DNA of 64,000 nt. Source: Antricoccus suffuscus (GTDB taxonomy: Bacteria > Actinomycetota > Actinomycetes > Mycobacteriales > Antricoccaceae). A program made the translations under genes and the position numbers. This document shows positions 33,751 to 42,516 of the stretch, in pieces; positions within the stretch are counted from its first letter, which is position 1, and each line of letters begins with the position of its first letter. The stretch is from the NCBI RefSeq assembly GCF_003003235.1, contig NZ_PVUE01000005.1:62001-126000 (forward strand), given 5' to 3'. Under the pieces are notes generated by a model. It saw nothing but the letters and a program-made list of their open reading frames with translations, was not told the DNA's origin and ran no database searches.

Positions 33751-34817
33751 GGCGACTTCGGCACATCGCGGCCGAAACTCTCCTCACGCTCGCCGCGATC
33801 ATGGGGGTTATCTGTCTGTTGGGGGCGGCAGCAGGGTTCTTCTTCGACATTCGACCATTGGTCTTCAGGTCCGGATCGATGTCGCCGGAGATCAAGACCG
33901 GCGCGTTGGCCCTGGCGCGGCAGACGCCGGCCTCGGAGCTCGACGTCGGAGACATCGTTAGCGTGCCCAATGCCAAAGGCGTCCGGGTGACCCACCGTCT
34001 CGTGGCGATCGAGCCGATCGGCGGCGGGGTCTACGCGCTCACGATGAAGGGCGACGCTAATCCCGAGAACGACACTGAGCAATACCTAGCGTCCAAAGCA
34101 GATCGGGTGATGTGGCATCAAAACGGACTCGGTTACGTCGTCGAGGAGATCCAGAAGCCTCCGTACGTCTTCGGCGTCGGCGTACTGGTCGGGGGCGTGC
34201 TCGTCTTCTCGGTGCGAACGAAGAAAGAACGGGAACGCGAGCCGCCAGACGACTCGCGCGGTCATAACGAACCGGACGACTCCGCCGACGATGACGACCC
34301 CTCATCGGTTGTGCCAAGTTTCGGGGCTGGCGGAGGTCGGTCCGGCGACGAGCGCATAGCGCGGCATTCCGTCGACGAGCCGCCCGATCCTCGCTCAAGC
34401 CGCATCACGGCGCTAGTCGCCTTGCCGGTGTTGTTGATGAGCGCGACCGCACTGATCCGTCCGCAGCCCACGTTGGCGGCGTTTACCGATCACGCCGACA
34501 TTTCCTCAGGTGTCGCGAGTGCCGCGATGAACCCGTATCCCCCGACTGGCATTAAGTGCAAGACCATTGGGGTGCCAGGCCGAGCACGCATCTCGTGGTC
34601 CGCTCCAGCCGTTGCCCCAGCCCGATATGTGCTGTCCTTCACCGATCGTGCTGACGTCCCCGTTTCGGTCGGCACCAGGACGTACGACGTGACGAGCCTG
34701 TTGGGTCTCGGCACCGCGATCACTGTCACGGTGAAGGCTGTCCAGTTCGGCACTTGGGTCAGCGTCGGCACGCCGTCCGTGACGGTAAGCAAGAACCTGT
34801 TGGGCGCGTCGTGCTGA
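33747..34817 (+). CDS. SipW-type signal peptidase I with C-terminal SipW-substrate-like extension
   Basis: A 356-residue protein. Residues 1-157 form an ER/SipW-type signal peptidase: membrane segment 10-32, the nucleophile Ser44 in RSGSMSP, His83 in VTHRLV in place of the usual bacterial lysine, Asp103 in KGDANPEND, and a second membrane segment at 140-156. Then comes an acidic, disordered linker (160-218), a third hydrophobic segment (220-238), and LAAFTDHADISSGVASA at 243-259, which closely copies the processing motif of the two upstream exported proteins. A beta-rich tail with fibronectin-like spacing follows, ending in Cys. So enzyme and substrate-like part are fused. ATG 33747 overlaps the previous gene by four bases. 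Confidence 0.85.
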   Translation: MRRLRHIAAETLLTLAAIMGVICLLGAAAGFFFDIRPLVFRSGSMSPEIKTGALALARQTPASELDVGDIVSVPNAKGVRVTHRLVAIEPIGGGVYALTMKGDANPENDTEQYLASKADRVMWHQNGLGYVVEEIQKPPYVFGVGVLVGGVLVFSVRTKKEREREPPDDSRGHNEPDDSADDDDPSSVVPSFGAGGGRSGDERIARHSVDEPPDPRSSRITALVALPVLLMSATALIRPQPTLAAFTDHADISSGVASAAMNPYPPTGIKCKTIGVPGRARISWSAPAVAPARYVLSFTDRADVPVSVGTRTYDVTSLLGLGTAITVTVKAVQFGTWVSVGTPSVTVSKNLLGASC

Positions 34818-34821
34818 AAAC

Positions 34822-34869
34822 ACGATTTGACTGCAACGTTTTGTCCGTACGTCGTACACAAACGTTGCA
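34822..34869 (+). repeat. 48-bp direct repeat, right copy
   Basis: Second copy of the 32211-32258 repeat, one mismatch. It begins four bases after the stop of the signal peptidase gene; its inverted-repeat arms could serve as terminator. Confidence 0.85.
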
Positions 34870-34887
34870 CTCAAACCGCGGCGTGAG

Positions 34888-35268
34888 CTATTTCTTGCCG
34901 TTGATGAAAAACGAGTTGCCGTCCGGGTCCTCGAAGTGCGCGCCGACGTCGCCCCATGGCATCTTCTCCGGCGGCCCCGAGAAGCTCACGCCTTTCGCCT
35001 TCATCTCCTCGTACCAGGAGGTGACGTCGTCGATCACAAACGAGATGCCGCTGTCGCCACCGATTCGATCGGTCGACTGGCCGAACTTGGCCGCCTCGTT
35101 GATCGCCAGCTCCGCGAAAGATCCTTCCGGGGCAACGGTCACGAACGTGTTGTCCGGACCCATTTGCTGGTCGATGCGCCGTTCGAATCCGAGCGTGCCT
35201 TCCCAGAATTCGAGCGCCTTTTTCTGATTACTGACCCAGACTGCCGCTGAGTGCACATGCATAGCCAT
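34888..35268 (-). CDS. VOC family protein (glyoxalase-like)
   Basis: A 126-residue single-module VOC protein with the babbab layout: HVHSAAVWVSNQKKALEFW at the start and HFEDPDGNSFFING at the end, where the Glu of the usual FxDPDGN-x-(x)E metal ligand is replaced (SFFI). It resembles the many small glyoxalase/bleomycin-resistance-like proteins without assigned substrate. The start may be ATG 35268 or 35262. It converges with the signal peptidase gene. Confidence 0.85.
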   Translation of the reverse strand: MAMHVHSAAVWVSNQKKALEFWEGTLGFERRIDQQMGPDNTFVTVAPEGSFAELAINEAAKFGQSTDRIGGDSGISFVIDDVTSWYEEMKAKGVSFSGPPEKMPWGDVGAHFEDPDGNSFFINGKK

Positions 35269-35340
35269 GGAAACAACGATAGGTAGGTACGACGCTGCTG
35301 TCTTCTTCGATCTTGCGCTCTTGACGAGGACTCGCCGCGA

Positions 35341-36513
35341 TCAGAGCTCGTCGAGCGGCAGGCCGGTGTAGTTTTCGGCGAGTGACCGAGCGGCCGCCTC
35401 CGACGTCGCGACGTACCGCAGCTGGGAGAGCTGCAACTGCTGATCGAACTCGTCACCGTGCACATGCATCATCGTGGTCATCCACCACGAGAAGTGCGTC
35501 TTGCGCCAGACATTGCGCAGCGCCGTCTCGGGATACGCGTCCAGCAGCGCCGTACTCCCATTGTCGTAGTACGCCGTGAGCGCTTTTGCCAGCAGGCGTA
35601 CGTCGGCAACGGCGAGGTTGAGTCCCTTGGCGCCGGTTGCCGGCACGATGTGCGCGGCATCCCCCGCCAAGAACAGCTGTCCGTGCCGCATCGGCGTACT
35701 GACGAAACTTCGCATGGGCGCCAGCAGCTTTTCCAGCACCGGGCCCTCGTTGAGGGTCCAGCCGTCGATCTCGAACCGGGTGGCGAGCTCGGACCAGATC
35801 CGGTCGTCGGACCAGTCGTCGAGGTTCTCATCGGGGTCGACCTGCAGGTAGAGCCTGCTGAGCTTCTGCGAGCGCATGCTGTGCAGTGCGAATCCGTTCG
35901 GATGCCAGGCATAGATCAAATCGTCGGTCGATGGGGGTACGTCGGCGAGGATCCCGAGCCAGGAGAACGGGTAGTCCCGCTGCCACGTCGTACGCAGCGC
36001 ATCGGGGATCGCCGGGCGGCTCACGCCATGGAATCCATCCGCGCCGACGATCACGTCGCAGGCGATGGTCTGTGCCGCGCCGGATGCGTCGGTGAACCCA
36101 ATCGAGGGCCTGTTGGAATCGATGTCGCGCACGGAGGTATCGGAGACTTCGAAGTAGAGCGGCAAACCGGCGCCCAGTCGTTCGGTGATGAGGTCTTTGA
36201 CGACCTCGGTCTGGCCGTAGACCCAGACCGACCTGCCACACAGCGCGGGAAAGTCCAGATGGTGCCGGGTCCCGGGCCACTGCAGGTAAATCCCGTCATG
36301 CCGGATTCCCTCGCGCTGCAGCCGTTCTCCGACGCCGGTGTCGACGAGCATCTCGGCGGTCTCCTGCTCGAGGATGCCCGCCCGGATCCGCGCCTCGACG
36401 TACTCGCGGGATCGGTTCTCTACGACGATCGACTCAATCCCCTGGCGCGCGAGCAGATGCGCCAGGACAAGACCCGCGGGACCGGCGCCGATGATTCCTA
36501 CCTGAGTGCGCAC
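35341..36513 (-). CDS. pobA: 4-hydroxybenzoate 3-monooxygenase
   Basis: A 390-residue flavoprotein hydroxylase that converts 4-hydroxybenzoate to protocatechuate with NAD(P)H and O2. Length matches characterised PobA (394). FAD motif GAGPAGL at 9-15, RIRAGILEQ at about 42-50, the DG motif in VGADGFHGVSR, and GDAAHIVPATGAKGLN near residue 290 are all typical. It sits at the end of a three-gene minus-strand unit with an amidohydrolase (3-bp gap) and a CoA ligase, and its product feeds the PcaHG dioxygenase encoded divergently. Confidence 0.95.
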   Translation of the reverse strand: MRTQVGIIGAGPAGLVLAHLLARQGIESIVVENRSREYVEARIRAGILEQETAEMLVDTGVGERLQREGIRHDGIYLQWPGTRHHLDFPALCGRSVWVYGQTEVVKDLITERLGAGLPLYFEVSDTSVRDIDSNRPSIGFTDASGAAQTIACDVIVGADGFHGVSRPAIPDALRTTWQRDYPFSWLGILADVPPSTDDLIYAWHPNGFALHSMRSQKLSRLYLQVDPDENLDDWSDDRIWSELATRFEIDGWTLNEGPVLEKLLAPMRSFVSTPMRHGQLFLAGDAAHIVPATGAKGLNLAVADVRLLAKALTAYYDNGSTALLDAYPETALRNVWRKTHFSWWMTTMMHVHGDEFDQQLQLSQLRYVATSEAAARSLAENYTGLPLDEL

Positions 36514-36516
36514 GAC

Positions 36517-37386
36517 TTACAGCCCCAGCATCCGGATTGCATTGTCCTTGAGAATCATCGGCCGCACGTCGGGCTTGATGTCCAGCGCGTCGAAGTCGCG
36601 CATCCACCGATCCGGCGTCACCACGGGGAAGTCCGACCCAAACAGCACCTTCGTCTTGAGCATCGTGTTGGCCGCGCGCACCAGCTGCGGCGGAAAGTAT
36701 TTCGGTGACCAGCCGGACAGGTCGATGTAGACGTTGGCCTTGTGGGTGGCCATCGAGATCGCCTCGTCCTGCCACGGCACCGACGGATGCGCCAGCACGA
36801 TTGTCAAGTTTGGGAAGTCCGCGGCGACGTCGTCGAGGAGCATCGGCTGCGAGTAACGCAGCTTGATCCCGTGCCCGCCAGGCAATCCGGCGCCGATCCC
36901 GGTCTGCCCGGTGTGGAACAACGCCGGTACGCCGAGGGCCTGGATCGCCTCGTAGAGCGGATAGAACTGTCGATCATTGGGCTCGAACGCCTGCATGCTC
37001 GGGTGAAATTTGAACCCGCGTACGCCGAACTCCTCGACCAGGTTGCGCGCCCGCCGTACGCTGCCGAGGCCGCCGTGCGGATCCACCGAGCCGAACGGGA
37101 TGAGCACGTCGGGGTACGCCGCGGCGGCCGTCGCGATGTCCTCACTTGACAGCGCGGGGTGACCGCTGCCGGAGGTCGCGTCGACGGTGAAGACGACCGC
37201 AGCCATCTTGCGCTCCCGGTAGTACGCCGCGATATCGGCGACCGTAGGTGTCTGGTTCTGGTCGGACTTGAAGTATTTCGCCGCGGCGTCGATCAGTTCG
37301 CTGTCCAGCGAGAAGTGACCGTGATCGTCCTGCTCGACGTGCGTGTGTACGTCGATCGCGACGAGTGACTCCAGATCAAGGGTCAT
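36517..37386 (-). CDS. Amidohydrolase family protein (ACMSD-like)
   Basis: A 289-residue TIM-barrel metal hydrolase of the amidohydrolase-2/decarboxylase group. Metal ligands fit His-x-His in VAIDVHTHVEQ (13-15 region), FHTGQTG, VLAHPSVPW and the terminal aspartate in LFGSDFPVV. Group members hydrolyse or decarboxylate aromatic-derived acids. It is packed between pobA and a CoA ligase with gaps of three bases, so it likely works on an aromatic compound upstream of 4-hydroxybenzoate. The exact reaction cannot be read from the sequence. Confidence 0.85.
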   Translation of the reverse strand: MTLDLESLVAIDVHTHVEQDDHGHFSLDSELIDAAAKYFKSDQNQTPTVADIAAYYRERKMAAVVFTVDATSGSGHPALSSEDIATAAAAYPDVLIPFGSVDPHGGLGSVRRARNLVEEFGVRGFKFHPSMQAFEPNDRQFYPLYEAIQALGVPALFHTGQTGIGAGLPGGHGIKLRYSQPMLLDDVAADFPNLTIVLAHPSVPWQDEAISMATHKANVYIDLSGWSPKYFPPQLVRAANTMLKTKVLFGSDFPVVTPDRWMRDFDALDIKPDVRPMILKDNAIRMLGL

Positions 37387-37389
37387 GAT

Positions 37390-38889
37390 TCAGTCCTCCG
37401 TTATCCATTCTGAGGCGGTACGGCGCAGGTCGGTCCGGCGTACCTTGCCGGTGGCACTGCGCGGAAGTTCGTCCACAAACCGAAAGTACTTGGGCACCTT
37501 GTACTTCGCGAGGTTGCTCTCGAGGTGCGCACGCAGCGTCGCCTCGGACAAGCCGGTGCGGCGTACGACGAAGGCAGCGCCCACCTCGCCCCACCGCTCG
37601 TCCGGGACCGCGACCACGGCACAGTCGGCGACCTCGTCGCGCTGCAGCATGATCGCCTCCACCTCGGCCGGATAGACGTTTTCCGCGCCGGAGATGATCA
37701 TGTCCTTGACGCGATCGACCACGGAAGACCAGCCGTCCGGATCCTGGCGTACGACGTCACCGGTGCGAAACCAGCCGTCCACGAACGACGCGGCGGTGTC
37801 CTCCTCACGCTCCCAGTAGCGGGAGAACACGTTGGCCCCGCGCACGAGCAACTCGGCCGGTTCACCCGCGACCAGGGCCGCCGCGTGATCATCGCGCAGC
37901 CCGGCGATCTCGGTGTAGAAATGCGGCGGCCCCACCGACACCGGGCGCTCCAGCGCACCCTCGCCGAGCGCCATCGTCACGCCGGCGGTCGTCTCGGTCA
38001 TGCCGTATCCCTGGTAGAGCATCACGCCCTTGTCCTGCCAGGCGCGCGCGACCCGCTCCTCGACCGCGGACCCGCCGTAGTTCACATAACGCAGCGACGA
38101 CAGATCCGCAGCCGGCCACGACGGATGCTCACTCATCAGCTTCAACATCACCGGTACGGCGGCAAACCCGGCAATCCGACCGCGCGAGATCGCGGCCAGC
38201 ACCTCGCCAGGTTCGAACCGGGCGACGACCTCGACGCAGCCGCCCTTGAACAACGTCGGCATGGTCACCTGCCCGAGCCCGGTCACATGGAACAGCGGCG
38301 CGATGCACAGCACCCGGTCAGTGCCGAGCGCGTCGTAGTGCGCGAGCTGGTTCATGGTGTTCCAGGTCAGGTTGCCATGAGTGAGTACGGCGCCCTTGGG
38401 CTTGCCCGTCGTACCGGACGTGTAGAGGATGACTGCCGCCTCTTCCAGCCCGACCGGTTCGAGCGCCACATCCGCGGACCCGCTCTGCACGAGCTGCTCG
38501 TAGTCATCTGGGCCGACCAGGTGCGCTGAAATGCCCGAGGGCAATGTCATCCCGGCGCCGTACGCCAACACCGACGCGCCGCAGTCCTCAAGCATATAGC
38601 CGATCTCGACCGCCGATAACCTGATGTTGAGCGGCACGAAGAGGGCGCCGATCTGGCCTGCGGCAAAGAACATCTCCAGCGCCGAAATGTCGTTGGCGCC
38701 AAGGTAGGCGACCCGGTCACCGCGTCGTACGCCGAGGCCGCGAAGCGCCTCACCCAGACGGCGGGTGCGTTCGGCGAGCGCCCGGTAGGTCACCGTCCGG
38801 TCTCCCTGCGCCAGCGCGATGCGGTCCGGGGTGATCCGCGCGCGGCGCCACGGCCAGGAACCGACGCCGAGCCCCGGGTTATCGAGCAT
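37390..38889 (-). CDS. AMP-binding acid-CoA ligase, aromatic locus
   Basis: A 499-residue acyl-adenylate ligase: P-loop YTSGTTGKPKGA, YGMTETTAG, GWFRTGDVV, hinge DRVKDMIISGAENVYPAEVE and catalytic lysine in SATGKVRR. Position with pobA and the amidohydrolase, and divergent from MarR-pca, suggests activation of an aromatic acid such as a hydroxycinnamate or hydroxybenzoate, though side-chain-shortening genes are not in the window. ATG 38889 has GGAGGTG eight bases upstream; the GTG at 38901 overlaps that box, so I prefer ATG. Confidence 0.9.
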   Translation of the reverse strand: MLDNPGLGVGSWPWRRARITPDRIALAQGDRTVTYRALAERTRRLGEALRGLGVRRGDRVAYLGANDISALEMFFAAGQIGALFVPLNIRLSAVEIGYMLEDCGASVLAYGAGMTLPSGISAHLVGPDDYEQLVQSGSADVALEPVGLEEAAVILYTSGTTGKPKGAVLTHGNLTWNTMNQLAHYDALGTDRVLCIAPLFHVTGLGQVTMPTLFKGGCVEVVARFEPGEVLAAISRGRIAGFAAVPVMLKLMSEHPSWPAADLSSLRYVNYGGSAVEERVARAWQDKGVMLYQGYGMTETTAGVTMALGEGALERPVSVGPPHFYTEIAGLRDDHAAALVAGEPAELLVRGANVFSRYWEREEDTAASFVDGWFRTGDVVRQDPDGWSSVVDRVKDMIISGAENVYPAEVEAIMLQRDEVADCAVVAVPDERWGEVGAAFVVRRTGLSEATLRAHLESNLAKYKVPKYFRFVDELPRSATGKVRRTDLRRTASEWITED

Positions 38890-38923
38890 CTCCGCTGCCA
38901 CCTCCTAATCACCATGACCCTGC

Positions 38924-38949
38924 GTTAACATCGACTAACAGGTTTCCTG
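38924..38949. promoter_or_regulatory. Candidate MarR operator region
   Basis: Between the divergent CoA ligase and MarR genes, GTTA-ACATCGAC-TAAC (38924-38939) and CAGG-TTT-CCTG (38939-38949) are adjacent inverted repeats. MarR operators are usually 15-20 bp palindromes in such gaps. Inferred from position. Confidence 0.45.
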
Positions 38950-38998
38950 ATACTGACCCGAGTTAGATCGGAACGCAAGCCCCCGGAAGGAGCCCGCG

Positions 38999-39439
38999 GT
39001 GGTCACTGTGCACACGCCCTCCCTGCTGTACGCCGTCAAGCAGGTGGAGCTGGCAGTGCGCTCCCGCCTCGACACGATCGTCAAGCCCAGCAAGATCACG
39101 GCATTGCAGTACACCGCGCTCACGGTGCTCGAGCGTCACGATGGCATTTCCGCCGCGCAACTCGCCCGCAACTCGTTCATCACGGCGCAGTCGATGGCCG
39201 ACCTCGTGGGCACATTGCAGCGCCGCGGGTTCATCGACCGCCGCCAGGACCCGTCCAATCGTCGTCGCCTTCTGATCACCCTGACCGAGGACGGACGCAA
39301 GCTACTTGCCCAGCACGAAACGGAAGTCCGTGCCCTGGAGGACCGGATGTTGCACGGACTGAGCAGCCGGGAAGTCGCGACGCTACGGCGTACGCTCAAT
39401 AACTGCCGAGCGTCCCTGGCCGACGAGCGTGAGGAGTGA
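38999..39439 (+). CDS. MarR family transcriptional regulator of the pca locus
   Basis: A 146-residue winged-helix regulator: ISAAQLARNSFITAQSMADLVGTLQRRGFIDRR spans the recognition helix and the wing at about residues 50-85, followed by DPSNRRRLLITLTEDG. GTG 38999 has GGAAGGAG upstream. Its stop lies three bases before the pcaH ATG, so it is the first gene of the pca operon and is probably autoregulated with it. Control of pca genes by a MarR protein is less usual than by IclR-type PcaR; ligand likely an aromatic acid or its CoA ester. Confidence 0.9.
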   Translation: MVTVHTPSLLYAVKQVELAVRSRLDTIVKPSKITALQYTALTVLERHDGISAAQLARNSFITAQSMADLVGTLQRRGFIDRRQDPSNRRRLLITLTEDGRKLLAQHETEVRALEDRMLHGLSSREVATLRRTLNNCRASLADEREE

Positions 39440-39441
39440 CC

Positions 39442-40164
39442 ATGAGCGAGCTTCTGGTGCCGCATTATCCGCAGATCACCGGCGTACACCCGCCGATGGA
39501 CTTCCCGGACTACCGAAGTACGGCGCTGCGCCACCCGACACAGCCGCTTCAGGTCCTGCCGCAGCGGCTGACGGAGATCACCGGGCCACTGCTGGGCGAG
39601 TCACGCGTCGGGCCGACCGACCACGACCTGACCGTGCAGCACGACGGCGAACCGTTCGGGCAGCGGATCATCGTGCGCGGCCGGGTCCTAGACACCCGCG
39701 GTACGCCGATCCCGCACACGCTCATCGAGATCTGGCAGGCCAACGCGAGCGGCCGTTACCGGCACATCGGCGACAATTGGCCCGCACCTCTCGATCCCAA
39801 CTTCACCGGCGTCGGGCGCACAATGACTGATGCGCAAGGAAACTACGAATTCCTGACGGTCAAGCCGGGCGCCTACCCGTGGAAGAACCACGACAACGCC
39901 TGGCGGCCAGCGCATATCCACTTCTCGCTGTTCGGCCGCGCATTCACCCAGCGGCTGGTCACCCAGATGTACTTCCCCGACGACCCGCTGTTCAGCCAAG
40001 ACCCGATCTTCAACTCGGTGCGCGATGTCGCGGCCAGGGAGCGCATGATCGCGACGTTCAATCTCGCGGAGACGAAACCCGAGTGGGCGCTGGCCTTCGA
40101 CTTCGACATCGTGCTGCGTGGTCCGGACGCGAGCGTGTTCGAGGAGGAGGACGACGATGACTGA
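39442..40164 (+). CDS. pcaH: Protocatechuate 3,4-dioxygenase beta subunit
   Basis: A 240-residue non-haem Fe(III) intradiol dioxygenase subunit, the one that carries iron. The ligands are visible: Tyr106 (SGRYRHIG), Tyr145 (GAYPWKN), His158 and His160 (RPAHIHFS). With PcaG it cleaves protocatechuate to 3-carboxy-cis,cis-muconate. GAGGAG five bases ahead picks ATG 39442. The 3' end overlaps pcaG by eight bases. Confidence 0.96.
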   Translation: MSELLVPHYPQITGVHPPMDFPDYRSTALRHPTQPLQVLPQRLTEITGPLLGESRVGPTDHDLTVQHDGEPFGQRIIVRGRVLDTRGTPIPHTLIEIWQANASGRYRHIGDNWPAPLDPNFTGVGRTMTDAQGNYEFLTVKPGAYPWKNHDNAWRPAHIHFSLFGRAFTQRLVTQMYFPDDPLFSQDPIFNSVRDVAARERMIATFNLAETKPEWALAFDFDIVLRGPDASVFEEEDDDD

Positions 40165-40735
40165 AGACTTCGGCCTAACCCCGTCGCAGACTGTCGGCCC
40201 GTTCTTGCACATCGCGTTAACGTGGGAGGACGGGAACCTCGTCGTACCAAGGGATTTCCCCGACGCTATCCGGATCGTCGGCACGCTGTACGACGGCGCG
40301 GAATCCCAGATCCCGGACGGACTGATCGAGACGTGGCAGGCCGACCCGGAGGGCAGGTTCGACCACCCGGATGACCTCCGCGGCGAGAAAGAACCACCCG
40401 AGGGGTTCATCGCGTTCGGACGCGCGACGACGCTGGATGGCGGTCATTTCGAGATCGTGACCGCCAAGCCGGGTCCTCTGCCGGCCGGCGGCGGCGAGAT
40501 CGAGGCGCCGCATCTCAACGTGTCCGTCTTCGCCCGCGGCATGCTCGACCGGGTGGTGACCCGCATCTATTTCTCCGACGAACCCGAGGCCAATGCTGTC
40601 GACCCGGTTCTCAACTCCGTCGACCCGGAACGCCGATCCCGACTGATCGCTGAGGCGTCGGCTAAGGATCCAGCGACGTACCTGTTCGACATATATCTAC
40701 AAGGTGAGCATGAGTCCGTCTTCTTCGAGCTCTGA
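40157..40735 (+). CDS. pcaG: Protocatechuate 3,4-dioxygenase alpha subunit
   Basis: A 192-residue subunit that pairs with PcaH. LTPSQTVGPFLHIAL, DGLIETWQADPEGRF and HLNVSVFARGMLDRVVTRIYF are typical; the iron-binding histidines of PcaH are replaced here (PHLNVSV), as expected for the catalytically silent alpha chain that supplies part of the substrate pocket. ATG 40157 lies inside the end of pcaH, so translation is coupled. Confidence 0.96.
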   Translation: MTEDFGLTPSQTVGPFLHIALTWEDGNLVVPRDFPDAIRIVGTLYDGAESQIPDGLIETWQADPEGRFDHPDDLRGEKEPPEGFIAFGRATTLDGGHFEIVTAKPGPLPAGGGEIEAPHLNVSVFARGMLDRVVTRIYFSDEPEANAVDPVLNSVDPERRSRLIAEASAKDPATYLFDIYLQGEHESVFFEL

Positions 40736-42080
40736 ATCCTTGAGCGCGCCGTACGACGGGCTGCTCGGCTCGCTGCCTGGAGACGCCTTGGTCGACGCGG
40801 CGATCGGCGACGCGGCTCTCGTATCGGCGATGCTGCGGGTCGAGGCGACGATGGCCTCGGCGCAGGCTGCCACAGGGCTGATCCCGCAGTCGTCCGCCGA
40901 CGTGATCGCCACGGTGGTCGCGGATGCCCACTACGACGTACGCGAACTCGGCCGCGCCGCCGTCGCGGCGGGAAATCCCGTCGTACCGCTGGCGTCGTGG
41001 CTGACCCGCGACGTGCGCGCCCGCGACGCATCCGCAGCGGCGCACGTGCATTTCGGTACGACGAGCCAGGACATCTTGGACACGGCACTGATGCTGATCG
41101 CCCGTGACGCCGTGGCGGTCATTCTCGACCGTCTAGACGCATGCTCCGGGCTCTTAGTCTCGTTGGCACGCGAGCACGCACGGGCGCTGATGACCGGCCG
41201 AAGCCTTGGCCAGATCGCCGCCCCGATTACGTTTGGGCTCAAGGCAGTCGGTTGGCTCGGCGGGGTCGATGCGGCCCGGGACCGGCTGGAGGCCGCTTCC
41301 TCGCGGTTTGCTGTACAGCTTGGTGGCCCGGTGGGCACGCGCGTCGCCTGGGGCGCTCACGCTCCTCGGCTCGCCGCATCCGTCGCGTCCGCACTCGGCC
41401 TGGCCGATGCGCCGCCCTGGCACACAGAACGCAGCAGGATCGTCGACCTCGCGAGCGCCCTCGGTCAGGTGGTCGCGGCGCTCGGCACCATCGCCACCGA
41501 CGTCATCTTGCTGTCCCAGAATGAGATCGGCGAGCTGTCCGAAAGTCCGTCCGCTGGGCGCGGCTCGTCGTCGGCGATGCCGCACAAACGCAATCCGATC
41601 GGTTCGATCCTGGTGCGTTCAGCCACGCTGCAGTCCCCCGGTCTCGTGTCGACGCTGCTAGCCGCGGCCGTGCACGACAACGAGCGCGCCGCTGGCGCGT
41701 GGCATGCCGAATGGACCCCGCTTCGCGAACTGCTGCATCTCGCCGGTGGCGCTGGCGCGGAGATGTCCGGCGTACTGTCCGGGCTCGTCGTACACGCCGA
41801 CACCATGCGCGAGAACGTGACCGGCCGCGGATCGGTGATGTTTGCCGAGTCCGTCGCCCGCGCGCTGATGCGGCACGTCGACCGCGCCGAGGCTCAGTCG
41901 ATCGTGGCCGATGCGTCTGTTGTGGCGACCTCAAGCGGGAGGTCGCTGCGCGACGTACTAGAGGACTCCCCCGCTTCAGGTCATCTCTCGGCCGAGGACC
42001 TCGACGCGGCGTTTGACCCCACCGACCACATCGATGCGGCCGCCCGCCTCGTCGAGCAGACACTTGGAGCGCGCACATGA
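40710..42080 (+). CDS. pcaB: 3-carboxy-cis,cis-muconate cycloisomerase
   Basis: A 456-residue fumarase/aspartase superfamily enzyme. The mobile active loop signature GSSSAMPHKRNP is at about residue 287-298 and the HVHFGTTSQDILDT motif at about 113-126. It converts 3-carboxy-cis,cis-muconate to 4-carboxymuconolactone. ATG 40710 (or GTG 40704) begins inside the 3' end of pcaG, and the stop overlaps pcaC by four bases. Confidence 0.95.
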   Translation: MSPSSSSSESLSAPYDGLLGSLPGDALVDAAIGDAALVSAMLRVEATMASAQAATGLIPQSSADVIATVVADAHYDVRELGRAAVAAGNPVVPLASWLTRDVRARDASAAAHVHFGTTSQDILDTALMLIARDAVAVILDRLDACSGLLVSLAREHARALMTGRSLGQIAAPITFGLKAVGWLGGVDAARDRLEAASSRFAVQLGGPVGTRVAWGAHAPRLAASVASALGLADAPPWHTERSRIVDLASALGQVVAALGTIATDVILLSQNEIGELSESPSAGRGSSSAMPHKRNPIGSILVRSATLQSPGLVSTLLAAAVHDNERAAGAWHAEWTPLRELLHLAGGAGAEMSGVLSGLVVHADTMRENVTGRGSVMFAESVARALMRHVDRAEAQSIVADASVVATSSGRSLRDVLEDSPASGHLSAEDLDAAFDPTDHIDAAARLVEQTLGART

Positions 42081-42475
42081 GCGATCTCACCGACAGCGAA
42101 CGACACGACCAAGGGATGGCCGTACGCCGCGCCGTACTCGGTGATGCGCACGTGGATCGGTCCGTCGCGAACACCTCACCGTTTACCGAGGCGTTTCAGG
42201 ACTACATCACCCGCACGGCGTGGGGTGATGTGTGGACGCGGCCGGGGCTGGACCGGCGTACGCGCTCAATCATTACGCTGACCGCGCTGCTGTCCCTCGG
42301 CCACGAAGGCGAACTGCGACTACACATCCGCGGCGCACTCAACAACGGGCTCACCCGCGAGGAGATCGGCGAGGTGTTCCTGCACGCGGCCGTGTACGCC
42401 GGCGTACCGGCGGCCAACTCCGCCTTCGCCGTCGCACAAGAAGTCTTCGCCGCCCTCGACGCCGAAGACCGCTAG
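42077..42475 (+). CDS. pcaC: 4-carboxymuconolactone decarboxylase
   Basis: A 132-residue CMD/AhpD-fold protein. RTRSIITLTALLSLGHEGELRLHIRGALNNGLTREEI is the family core, with the His of the HIRGAL helix and the glutamate implicated in catalysis. It yields 3-oxoadipate enol-lactone. It is a stand-alone PcaC, not fused to PcaD as PcaL. pcaD, pcaIJ and pcaF are absent from the window, so the pathway must be completed elsewhere. Confidence 0.95.
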   Translation: MSDLTDSERHDQGMAVRRAVLGDAHVDRSVANTSPFTEAFQDYITRTAWGDVWTRPGLDRRTRSIITLTALLSLGHEGELRLHIRGALNNGLTREEIGEVFLHAAVYAGVPAANSAFAVAQEVFAALDAEDR

Positions 42476-42516
42476 ACCTGGTCCACGTTCGCGCCCAGAT
42501 CGTACGGATCTAACAG

